A DNA stretch of 5,961 nt, from contig CAJAHZ010000432.1 in assembly GCA_903939665.1 (NCBI GenBank), positions 1 to 5,961 on the forward strand. The letters run 5' to 3'. The stretch is from an uncultured Pseudomonadota bacterium (lineage in GTDB: Bacteria > Pseudomonadota > Gammaproteobacteria > Burkholderiales > Rhodocyclaceae). The translations under genes and the position numbers were made by a program. The notes below the pieces were generated by a model. That model had not been told where the DNA came from and made no database searches. It worked only from the letters and a program-made list of their open reading frames with translations. The first letter of the stretch is position 1. Every line of letters starts with the position of its first letter. Below are positions 1 to 5,577 of the stretch, in pieces.

Positions 1-1
1 A

Positions 2-286
2 GACATCCCCTGCCGCTACGGCGGCGAGGAATTCCTGCTGGTGCTGCCAAACATGAGCCTGGCCGACGCACGCGTGCGTGCCGAACAGTGGCGCGCGAAA
101 TTCGAAGCCTTGCACATTGTCTTTGGCCAGTTTTCAATGGCCGGAACGCTGTCGATCGGTATCGCCACCTTCCCTGGCCATGGCCGCACGCGCGACGAGT
201 TGATTGAAGCCGCCGACCGGGCGCTCTACGCGGCCAAGCATGGCGGACGAAACCGTGTTGAAATCTGCCCCGACAACACGGTATAG
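2..286 (+). CDS. Diguanylate cyclase, C-terminal part of GGDEF domain (5' end outside window)
   Basis: This is the last 94 codons of a GGDEF-domain protein, which makes cyclic di-GMP from two GTP. The reading frame is open from base 2. The active-site motif RYGGEEF is seen with GGEEF at bases 20-34, an intact catalytic form. Further family signatures follow in order: the SIGIATFP strand near the middle, and ADRALYAAKHGGRNRV at the end, which is the usual last helix of the domain. The first visible residue is an Asp exactly five residues before GGEEF, the place of the Asp of the RxxD inhibitory site. The Arg that would complete that site lies outside the window. The protein stops about 10 residues after the domain, so GGDEF is its C-terminal domain. 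Any N-terminal sensory domain is unseen. The next gene starts 15 bases downstream on the same strand, suggesting co-transcription. Confidence 0.93.
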   Translation, partial: DIPCRYGGEEFLLVLPNMSLADARVRAEQWRAKFEALHIVFGQFSMAGTLSIGIATFPGHGRTRDELIEAADRALYAAKHGGRNRVEICPDNTV

Positions 287-301
287 GCAGGCGTTCTGGC
301 C

Positions 302-1471
302 ATGCTGATCGACTTCTTTTTGCACCTCAAGGCAAACAAGCTCCCGGTGTCGACCAAGGAGTTTCTTGCCTTGCTCGAAGCGCTGCAAAAACACGTGATT
401 GAGCACAGCCTCGACGATTTCTACATCCTGTCACGTGCCACGCTGGTCAAGGACGAAACGCATTTCGACAAGTTTGACCGTGCCTTCGGCGAGTATTTCA
501 AGGGCGTTGAGGCGATGCCCGGAATGGATGCGCTGATCCCAGAGGACTGGCTACGTCTGGCGACGAAGAAACATCTCACCGACGAAGAACGTGCCCGGAT
601 CGAAAAGCTGGGCTGGGACAAGCTGATGGAAGCCTTCAAGCAGCGCCTCGCCGAGCAGAAGGGGCGGCACGCCGGCGGCAGCAAATGGATCGGCACTGGC
701 GGCACCTCGCCCTTCGGCCACGGCGGAACACACCCTGAAGGCATACGCATCGGCGGCAACAGCGAGAAGCGCTCGGCAGTCAAGGTCTGGGAGAAACGCG
801 AATTCCGAAATCTCGACGAACACATCGAACTGGGTACGCGCAACATCAAGGTCGCGCTACGCCGCCTGCGTCAATTTGCCCGCCAGGGGGCTGCCGAGGA
901 ACTCGATCTTGAGGGCACGATTGCCGGCACCGCGCGCAACGCCGGCTGGCTCGATCTGCACATGCGCCCCGCACGTCATAACGCCGTCAAGGTGCTGCTC
1001 TTCCTCGACATCGGCGGCTCGATGGACGACCACATCCGCGTCTGCGAAGAACTTTTCTCGGCCTGCCGCAGCGAGTTCAAGCACCTTGAACACTACTACT
1101 TCCATAACTGCGTTTACGATTCGGTCTGGAAGGATAATGCCCGCCGTCATGACGATCGAATTCCGACGACCGAGTTGCTGCACAAGTATGGCAATGACTA
1201 CAAGCTGATCCTTGTCGGTGATGCGACGATGAGCCCCTACGAAATCATCCAGCCGGGCGGCAGCGTCGAATACAACAACCAGGAGCCCGGCGCCGCTTGG
1301 CTACGCCGGCTCGCCGATGCCTGGCCACATGCCATCTGGCTCAACCCGGAGCCCGAGCACTACTGGCAGTTTCGCCAGTCGATCTCAATGATCCAGAATT
1401 TATTGGGCGGCAGGATGTTCCCGCTGACACTGGATGGCCTTCAGCGCGGCATGCGCCTGCTCAGCAAATAA
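302..1471 (+). CDS. VWA-domain protein, COG3825/CoxE-like family
   Basis: This is a complete 389-residue protein whose whole length resembles the CoxE-like/COG3825 family of cytoplasmic proteins with a von Willebrand A domain. Family members usually sit beside a MoxR-type AAA ATPase and are thought to help metal-centre or complex assembly; the exact role is unknown. Residues 1-115 are a helical N-terminal region. A Gly-rich linker follows (GTGGTSPFG at about 131-139, PEGIRIGG at about 145-152). The VWA domain covers about 228-389. Its metal site reads D236-I-G-G-S240, so the first Ser of the classical DxSxS is Gly, as I recall is normal for this family. GDATMSP at 306-312 supplies a later Asp (D307). 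No signal peptide or membrane segment is seen. The ATG is preceded by AGGCAGG about 10 bases upstream. The left neighbour is a diguanylate cyclase and not a MoxR ATPase, though one may lie outside the window. The right neighbour is convergent after 45 bases, where I see a run of eight C but no good terminator hairpin. Confidence 0.9.
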   Translation: MLIDFFLHLKANKLPVSTKEFLALLEALQKHVIEHSLDDFYILSRATLVKDETHFDKFDRAFGEYFKGVEAMPGMDALIPEDWLRLATKKHLTDEERARIEKLGWDKLMEAFKQRLAEQKGRHAGGSKWIGTGGTSPFGHGGTHPEGIRIGGNSEKRSAVKVWEKREFRNLDEHIELGTRNIKVALRRLRQFARQGAAEELDLEGTIAGTARNAGWLDLHMRPARHNAVKVLLFLDIGGSMDDHIRVCEELFSACRSEFKHLEHYYFHNCVYDSVWKDNARRHDDRIPTTELLHKYGNDYKLILVGDATMSPYEIIQPGGSVEYNNQEPGAAWLRRLADAWPHAIWLNPEPEHYWQFRQSISMIQNLLGGRMFPLTLDGLQRGMRLLSK

Positions 1472-1516
1472 GCCGGGCGCACTGGCAAAACAGAGAAGCC
1501 CCCCCCTGCCCCGCCT

Positions 1517-3736
1517 TCAGCAGGATTTTTGCTGGTGCAACCACTCAAGCAAGCCTGCGGCATCGAGCGGGCGTGCATAAAAGAAGCCTTGCGCCTCATG
1601 GCAGCCGCGCGCGCGCAAATAGTCGGCCTGCAGCGTATCTTCGACGCCTTCGGCAATGATTTCCATGCCCAGATTGCGCCCAAGATCAATGATCATCTCG
1701 GCAATATTCTTTGCTTCGCCCTCAAATGTGATGCGGCTGACGAAACCTCGATCGATCTTGAGGCGATCGACCGGCAGTCGTTGCAGATAGGCGAGCGAGG
1801 AGAAGCCGGTGCCGAAGTCATCAATCGCCACCGTGAACCCGAATTCCTTGATTTGCTTAAGTAGCGTAACAATGCGTTCGGGATCGAGCATGGCAACCGA
1901 CTCGGTAATTTCCAGTTCGACGTTGGCGGGATTGACCCCGGTTTCGGTGATGACGCGCTCAAGCATGTCGATGAAATCAGGATGCCGGAACTGCACGACA
2001 GAAACATTGACTGCAATACGGAAATTGGCGAAACCTTCGGCGACGAGCGCGACGAGTTCCCGGCAGGCCCCGCGCAACACCCAGTCGCCAATGGCGACAA
2101 TGAGGCCGGAATCTTCTGCCATCGGAATAAACTGGTCGGGCGGCACCAATTGCCCGTCGTCGGTTCGCCAACGCAGCAGGGTTTCGGCACCCACCGGCAG
2201 CCCGCTGCTCAGGTTGATCTGCGGCTGGAACAGCAGAAACAAACTGCCGGCGCCCAGCGCCCGGCGCAGATCCTGCATCAAATGTACGCGTGCGCGCACC
2301 TCCCCGCCCATGCTGCGTGTGTAATAGCAATAATGGCCTCGATGCTCCAGCTTGGCGCGCTTCAGGGCAATACTCGCATCCTGCATCGCATCCGCCGCCG
2401 AATCGACCTCGGACAGACATGCCAGACCAAAGGTGGCCGATACCGCGTGCTCGTTGCCATCAACGACAAAATCGGTGCGGAACAACTCAGCCAAAAAAGT
2501 GGGATTGACTACGCTGTCGCCCCCAAGCAGCCCGAAGGCATCACCCGCTACCCGGGCAATCACGACGTCCGGACCGACCGCTGCGCTCAGTCGCACAGCA
2601 ATCGCACGCAACAGCCGGTCCCCGTAGTGGTAGCCAAAAGCGTCGTTGGCCTCGGCGAAATGATCGATGTCGATCACGGCCAGCGTCAATTGCGAGGCCT
2701 TGCCCGTCGTAAACGCCTCCTTGATTTTCTCGACGAAGTGAGGGCGGTTCGGCAAACGGGAAAGCGGGTCGAAGTAGGCTTGGTCATGCAGGCGCGCAAC
2801 CAGCGCTGCGTTGTCCAGACAGACGGAGATATTGGTGCAAAAAACCTCGACCAACTGGCGTTCGTTATCTTCCAGCGGCGCGGGGGTCTCAATGAAAACC
2901 ACCATGTCGCGCCCGAGGCTGGAGCCGACAAACAGCGTTGCACAGCCGGCGAGAAACTCGTTCCGCTTTTTGTATGCCGTTCGCTCCATCATCCTGCCGA
3001 TATCCGGGTCACCCAGCGAATCGAGAGCCTGCCCTTGATACTGCGCAAAACGTCCGGTCGCTGCTGCCACATGAAAGCCGCCACTGCCTTCGGCGTCCCG
3101 GGTGCAGATCAGCGCCTGCGGCGGCAAGTCGAGCAAGGTCGCAACATGGCCGATGACACTGGAGGCAAAATCCCTGATATCCAAAACCAACATCAGTTCG
3201 GCGCTGGCGCGCACGACCAGCGCGAGGCCGCGCCGGTTGGCATTGATTGTACATATCTGGGAATACGAACGCAGGGCGGCGGTCACCGTGGCGTAAAGCT
3301 TGCCACTCGTCAATTCAGACTTTGTTTTGTAATCGTTGATGTCGTAGTCACGAATCACATTGTTTTCCGGCGCATAACCGGGCTGACCGGTGCGCAGGAT
3401 AATCCGTGTATCGATGAGGCCGACTTCCTCGCGAATGAATTTTACGAGCAACAATCCGGCGTCTTTGGTCTCCATGACCACATCGATAAGAGCCACCGCA
3501 ATGTCGGCTTCCTTCTGTACCAGGGCTCTTGCTTCGGTGGCCGAACGAGCACGCAGAAACTCCAGTGGGCGGCCCAGAATCTTGATGTTCTTGAGCGCAT
3601 AGAGCGTCGCCAGATGGACATCCTCGTCGTCGTCAACGAGCAATATCCGCCAGCTTCGCTGACCTGGTTTAGGCACATCGCACCCGCCATCGTCTTCGCT
3701 GATGAATCGCAGTTCGTCGTCGCCTTCGTTGCTCAC
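1517..3736 (-). CDS. Response regulator with REC, DUF3369, degenerate GGDEF and EAL domains; predicted c-di-GMP phosphodiesterase
   Basis: Numbering here counts from the upstream TTG at 3802, which gives 761 residues; the chosen GTG at 3736 is residue 23 and gives 739. The REC domain is about 51-180, with acidic residues D57-D59, phospho-acceptor D107 (in ALIDVVM), T138 (in LRTGQPG) and a Lys at 159 or 161. A DUF3369-like region fills about 181-340. The GGDEF domain (about 345-495) reads A-G-D-A-F at 419-423; loss of the fourth-position Glu argues against cyclase activity, though it might still bind GTP. The EAL domain (about 510-755) has E540-T-L for EAL, N599, E631, D661-D662 in DDFGTGFSSL, K682, E718 and Q738, so hydrolysis of c-di-GMP to pGpG is likely. 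The GTG start is preferred because AAGGA lies 7 bases before it and the preceding 22 codons are AT-rich and unlike the rest. Phosphorylation by an unseen kinase is the expected control; no kinase gene is in the window. No membrane segment is seen. Confidence 0.93.
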   Translation of the reverse strand: MSNEGDDELRFISEDDGGCDVPKPGQRSWRILLVDDDEDVHLATLYALKNIKILGRPLEFLRARSATEARALVQKEADIAVALIDVVMETKDAGLLLVKFIREEVGLIDTRIILRTGQPGYAPENNVIRDYDINDYKTKSELTSGKLYATVTAALRSYSQICTINANRRGLALVVRASAELMLVLDIRDFASSVIGHVATLLDLPPQALICTRDAEGSGGFHVAAATGRFAQYQGQALDSLGDPDIGRMMERTAYKKRNEFLAGCATLFVGSSLGRDMVVFIETPAPLEDNERQLVEVFCTNISVCLDNAALVARLHDQAYFDPLSRLPNRPHFVEKIKEAFTTGKASQLTLAVIDIDHFAEANDAFGYHYGDRLLRAIAVRLSAAVGPDVVIARVAGDAFGLLGGDSVVNPTFLAELFRTDFVVDGNEHAVSATFGLACLSEVDSAADAMQDASIALKRAKLEHRGHYCYYTRSMGGEVRARVHLMQDLRRALGAGSLFLLFQPQINLSSGLPVGAETLLRWRTDDGQLVPPDQFIPMAEDSGLIVAIGDWVLRGACRELVALVAEGFANFRIAVNVSVVQFRHPDFIDMLERVITETGVNPANVELEITESVAMLDPERIVTLLKQIKEFGFTVAIDDFGTGFSSLAYLQRLPVDRLKIDRGFVSRITFEGEAKNIAEMIIDLGRNLGMEIIAEGVEDTLQADYLRARGCHEAQGFFYARPLDAAGLLEWLHQQKSC

Positions 3737-3743
3737 GCCGTTT

Positions 3744-3748
3744 TCCTT
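3744..3748 (-). promoter_or_regulatory. Ribosome binding site that decides the GTG start of the response regulator
   Basis: On the minus strand AAGGA lies 7 bases before GTG at 3736-3734. The alternative TTG at 3802-3800 has its nearest purine-rich site (GGAGG at 3817-3821) 14 bases away, which is too far. This favours GTG, which leaves a leader of about 65 bases or more upstream. Confidence 0.6.
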
Positions 3749-3764
3749 CGTCCCGAGTTGATTA

Positions 3765-3806
3765 TTATTGTCGTGGTAATGATACGGTATCTTTTTGAGC
3801 AATCAT
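3765..3806 (-). CDS. Possible 13-codon leader reading frame upstream of the response regulator
   Basis: An ATG at 3806-3804 on the minus strand opens a 13-codon frame (M-I-A-Q-K-D-T-V-S-L-P-R-Q, then TAA). It is preceded by GGAGG at 3817-3821 with a 10-base spacer, which is an acceptable Shine-Dalgarno. It overlaps, in another frame, the alternative TTG start and ends 28 bases before the preferred GTG. It could be a translated leader affecting the downstream gene, or chance. Nothing in the peptide (no run of one amino acid) points to classical attenuation, so the call is weak. Confidence 0.2.
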   Translation of the reverse strand: MIAQKDTVSLPRQ

Positions 3807-3854
3807 ATTACTTCAGCCTCCAGCTGAGAATACGCGATGCCTGACTCAAATCGG

Positions 3855-3884
3855 CAATCAATCACGATGCGTACGATTGTATTG
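3855..3884. promoter_or_regulatory. Imperfect inverted repeat, candidate operator
   Basis: The left arm CAATCAATC (3855-3863) and right arm GATTGTATTG (3875-3884) are complementary apart from one extra base in the right arm, with an 11-base spacer that contains the palindrome CGTACG. The right arm overlaps the minus-strand TACAAT hexamer. A smaller palindrome CAATCCATTG follows at 3905-3914, giving six CAAT/ATTG units in 60 bases between the two divergent genes. The position suits a dimeric regulator controlling both directions, but no known binding consensus is recognised and AT-rich chance similarity is possible. Confidence 0.3.
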
Positions 3885-3970
3885 GAAACTTTGATTCATC
3901 GCGACAATCCATTGCACACTACACTATGCCGTTTCATCATACATCGCACATACACAGGATGACATCACCC

Positions 3971-4642
3971 ATGAAGAACCGACGCGAACTGCTCAAGGGG
4001 ATTACGGCAGCCGGCCTGCTTGGCACCGCCTGCCAATACGATCTGATCCGCGACGCGCTGGCGAACGGCAACAAACCAGTCGCGCCGGGCATGCACCAGG
4101 TAAAAGGCAGCGTTACGGTGAATGGAAAACCGGTCGAGGCCGGCATGGCGGTCGGGCCGGGTGACACGATTGTGACCGGCGCCGACAGCCAGGCGATCTA
4201 CGTGATCGGTCAGGATGCCTACCTGCAGCGCGAAAAAAGCACTGTGAGCTTTGCATCGGAAGTCGCCGGCGCAGCAGCCGGCATCATGCGGGTGCTCACC
4301 GGAAAGATCCTGTCGGTTTTTGGCAAGGGCAACAAGAAACTCGAAACACCGACGGCGACTATCGGCATTCGTGGCACCGGCTGTTATATCGAGGCCGAAG
4401 ACAATCGCGTTTACCTCTGCCTCTGCTACGGCGTGGTGGAAGTTTCGCCGAAGGCCGACCCAAGTCACATCGAGCGGATCGAAACAAAACACCACGAGCA
4501 TCCGATCTACATTCACCACAATTCATCAATGCCGATGATGGCGGATGCTCCGATGATCAATCACCGCGACGACGAACTTGAACTGCTGGAAAACCTTGTC
4601 GGTCGCTGGCCACCTTTCTATCAGGGCGGCAACCGTTACTGA
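3971..4642 (+). CDS. FecR-domain protein with Tat-type signal, probably periplasmic
   Basis: I choose the ATG at 3971 (223 residues), because it places a twin-arginine signal N-R-R-E-L-L-K at residues 3-9 right at the N-terminus and has AGGA about 11 bases upstream. Earlier ATGs at 3926 and 3959 would add 15 or 4 poorly supported residues. A short hydrophobic stretch follows (about 11-20). Cleavage after ALA at about 31 is possible; C21 is in an imperfect lipobox (LGTAC), so a lipoprotein is less likely. A FecR-type beta domain spans about 42-160 with the typical TATIGIRGTG at 128-137. Three cysteines stand out: C138 and the pair C150-L-C152. After it comes a segment rich in His (174, 175, 177, 182, 183) and Met (187, 189, 190, 195), then a tail ending near GRWPPF. 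FecR proteins usually signal to an ECF sigma factor, but here no sigma factor, TonB receptor or transmembrane helix after the signal is visible. Its role is therefore unknown; ligand or metal sensing in the periplasm is only a guess. The SDR gene follows by 52 bases. Confidence 0.85.
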   Translation: MKNRRELLKGITAAGLLGTACQYDLIRDALANGNKPVAPGMHQVKGSVTVNGKPVEAGMAVGPGDTIVTGADSQAIYVIGQDAYLQREKSTVSFASEVAGAAAGIMRVLTGKILSVFGKGNKKLETPTATIGIRGTGCYIEAEDNRVYLCLCYGVVEVSPKADPSHIERIETKHHEHPIYIHHNSSMPMMADAPMINHRDDELELLENLVGRWPPFYQGGNRY

Positions 4643-4681
4643 CCTCAGCGCTGATCGCTGCGCACCGTAGAAGCACCAGAC

Positions 4682-4689
4682 AAGGAGGA
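4682..4689 (+). promoter_or_regulatory. Strong ribosome binding site of the SDR gene
   Basis: AAGGAGGA ends 5 bases before the ATG at 4695 and almost fully matches the anti-Shine-Dalgarno sequence. It fixes the start and implies efficient translation. The 52-base gap to the FecR-domain gene also holds a small hairpin (CAGCG/CGCTG, 4646-4660) without a T-run, so it does not look like a terminator. Confidence 0.85.
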
Positions 4690-4694
4690 CGTCG

Positions 4695-5399
4695 ATGAGC
4701 AATCAACGCAATTTTTCGGGGCAAGTAGTGCTGATTACCGGGGGCTCCCGGGGCATCGGCTACGCGACCGCTGAAGCCTTCCTCAAACAAGGGGCGCGGG
4801 TGGCGATCTGTGCGACCGATAAAGACCGCTTGCGAAACGCGCTGGACCAACTCGAAGCACATGGCGATGTGGCTGGATGGCCGACGGACGTGTCCGACTA
4901 CAGCGCCGTCACGAAACTCGTCGAACTCACGCTGGAGCGTTTTGGCCGTATCGATGTCCTGGTCAACAACGCTGCACGTCTTGCCGTAGGCAACTTCGCC
5001 GAGCAGGATCAGGCGAAGATTGACGAGGTGATCAACGTCAACATCAAGGGTACGCTCTATGCCACCCACGCCGTGCTGCCGCATATGCTGAAAAGAGGCT
5101 CGGGCTGCGTGATCAACATCTCGTCCCTGCTGGGCACCTTCGGCATGGCGCGAGTCGCGCCTTATTGCGCCAGCAAATTCGCTCTGGTCGGCTTTACCCA
5201 GGCGTTGAATCATGAAGTGAAGGACGCCGGAGTGCGCGTCTATGGCATGACACTCAGCATGTCGGCGACTGACATGCAGGTGCAGTTTTCCGGCTACCGC
5301 CAGGGCATGCCTCCGGAAATCGTGGCCGAGGAGATACTGTTGCTGGCCGGGCCGAATCCACCAATTGAAACCGGCACCTGTCTGGACACCTATCTCTGA
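4695..5399 (+). CDS. Short-chain dehydrogenase/reductase (SDR), classical type
   Basis: This 234-residue protein has the length and motifs of a classical, cytoplasmic NAD(P)-dependent SDR. The dinucleotide motif TGGSRGIG is at 15-22 and NNAA (for the usual NNAG) at 91-94. The catalytic tetrad is N116, S144 (in NISS), Y157 and K161 (YCASK). R19 within the glycine motif hints at NADPH, but D42 after the second strand is closer to NAD enzymes, so cofactor choice is open. The usual PG after the sixth strand (normally V-x-x-x-x-P-G) is replaced by LS in GMTLSMSATDM, at 187-188; this part shapes cofactor and substrate binding. The substrate cannot be read from the sequence. It resembles FabG-like 3-oxoacyl reductases and many carbonyl or alcohol dehydrogenases. 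It follows the FecR-domain gene on the same strand without a visible terminator, and is closed by a strong terminator 72 bases past its stop. Confidence 0.93.
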   Translation: MSNQRNFSGQVVLITGGSRGIGYATAEAFLKQGARVAICATDKDRLRNALDQLEAHGDVAGWPTDVSDYSAVTKLVELTLERFGRIDVLVNNAARLAVGNFAEQDQAKIDEVINVNIKGTLYATHAVLPHMLKRGSGCVINISSLLGTFGMARVAPYCASKFALVGFTQALNHEVKDAGVRVYGMTLSMSATDMQVQFSGYRQGMPPEIVAEEILLLAGPNPPIETGTCLDTYL

Positions 5400-5470
5400 A
5401 CGATCGCGATTACCCGCGTCTGATCAGAGAACAGACGAATTTCACCGGGAGCACGGTTCATCCAGAACAA

Positions 5471-5504
5471 AAAAAGGCGGGGTGCCGAAACACCCCGCCT
5501 TTTT
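5471..5504. terminator. Bidirectional intrinsic terminator
   Basis: A perfect 14-bp inverted repeat (AAAAAGGCGGGGTG at 5471-5484 and its complement at 5491-5504) encloses a 6-base loop CCGAAA. Reading right, the GC stem ends in five T; reading left, the A-run at 5469-5475 supplies seven T. It therefore can end both the SDR transcript and the convergent dihydrolipoyl dehydrogenase transcript. Confidence 0.93.
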
Positions 5505-5523
5505 CTTGACGCCGGACCTCGCC

Positions 5524-5577
5524 CAAAAAAGGCGACGGGCGCTTGTCGTGCTAGAAATGCAGCGGACGCTTGTCGCA
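5524..5577 (-). repeat. Diverged 27-bp tandem repeat across the dihydrolipoyl dehydrogenase stop codon
   Basis: Two adjacent 27-base units (5551-5577 and 5524-5550) match at 19 of 27 positions by my count, with a core of 12 of 13 (5563-5575 against 5536-5548). The first unit, read leftward, encodes CDKRPLHF and the TAG stop; the second, in the same frame past the stop, would read HDKRPSPFF. It looks like an old duplication of the last nine codons, now 3' untranslated. The second unit ends in six T (5525-5530), preceded by a weak four-base-pair stem, so it may add a minor termination site. Confidence 0.45.

Larger units (their letters stand above)
3737..3970. promoter_or_regulatory. Divergent intergenic control region
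   Basis: This 234-base stretch separates the leftward response regulator from the rightward FecR-domain gene and is clearly more AT-rich than its flanks, so promoters for both are expected here. On the minus strand there is a TACAAT -10-like hexamer (3876-3881), but the best -35 candidate (TTGTCG at 3902-3907) is 20 bases away. TATTCT (about 3830) is a second weak candidate. On the plus strand TTGGAA (3882-3887) with GACAAT (3903-3908) is spaced only 15 bases. None is strong, so the promoters may need an activator or another sigma factor. No terminator or riboswitch-like structure is evident. Confidence 0.5.

Noticed and set aside
857..1208. Frames of about 110 codons on both strands inside the VWA gene.
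   Set aside because: They are shadows of a well-supported family protein and show no domain or start signal.
1472..1516. A terminator between the convergent VWA and response regulator genes.
   Set aside because: Only four- or five-base stems with long loops can be drawn, and no T-run follows; the run of eight C is the only feature.
1982..3844. A 620-codon open frame on the plus strand, antisense to the response regulator.
   Set aside because: Its codons are exactly aligned with those of the minus-strand gene, so a stop could arise only where that gene uses TTA, CTA or TCA, which are rare in GC-rich genes. The translation shows no recognisable domain, while the minus strand encodes four.
3891..3908. 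An FNR-like site starting at TTGAT.
   Set aside because: The right half should read ATCAA after four bases, but the sequence there does not match.
3926..3970. A longer N-terminus for the FecR-domain protein from the ATG at 3926.
   Set aside because: It would place 15 His-rich, low-support residues before the twin-arginine signal, and no Shine-Dalgarno is seen before 3926.
4645..4660. The palindrome TCAGCGCTGA and adjoining hairpin as a terminator after the FecR-domain gene.
   Set aside because: The stem is only five base pairs and no T-run follows, so it is unlikely to stop transcription before the SDR gene.
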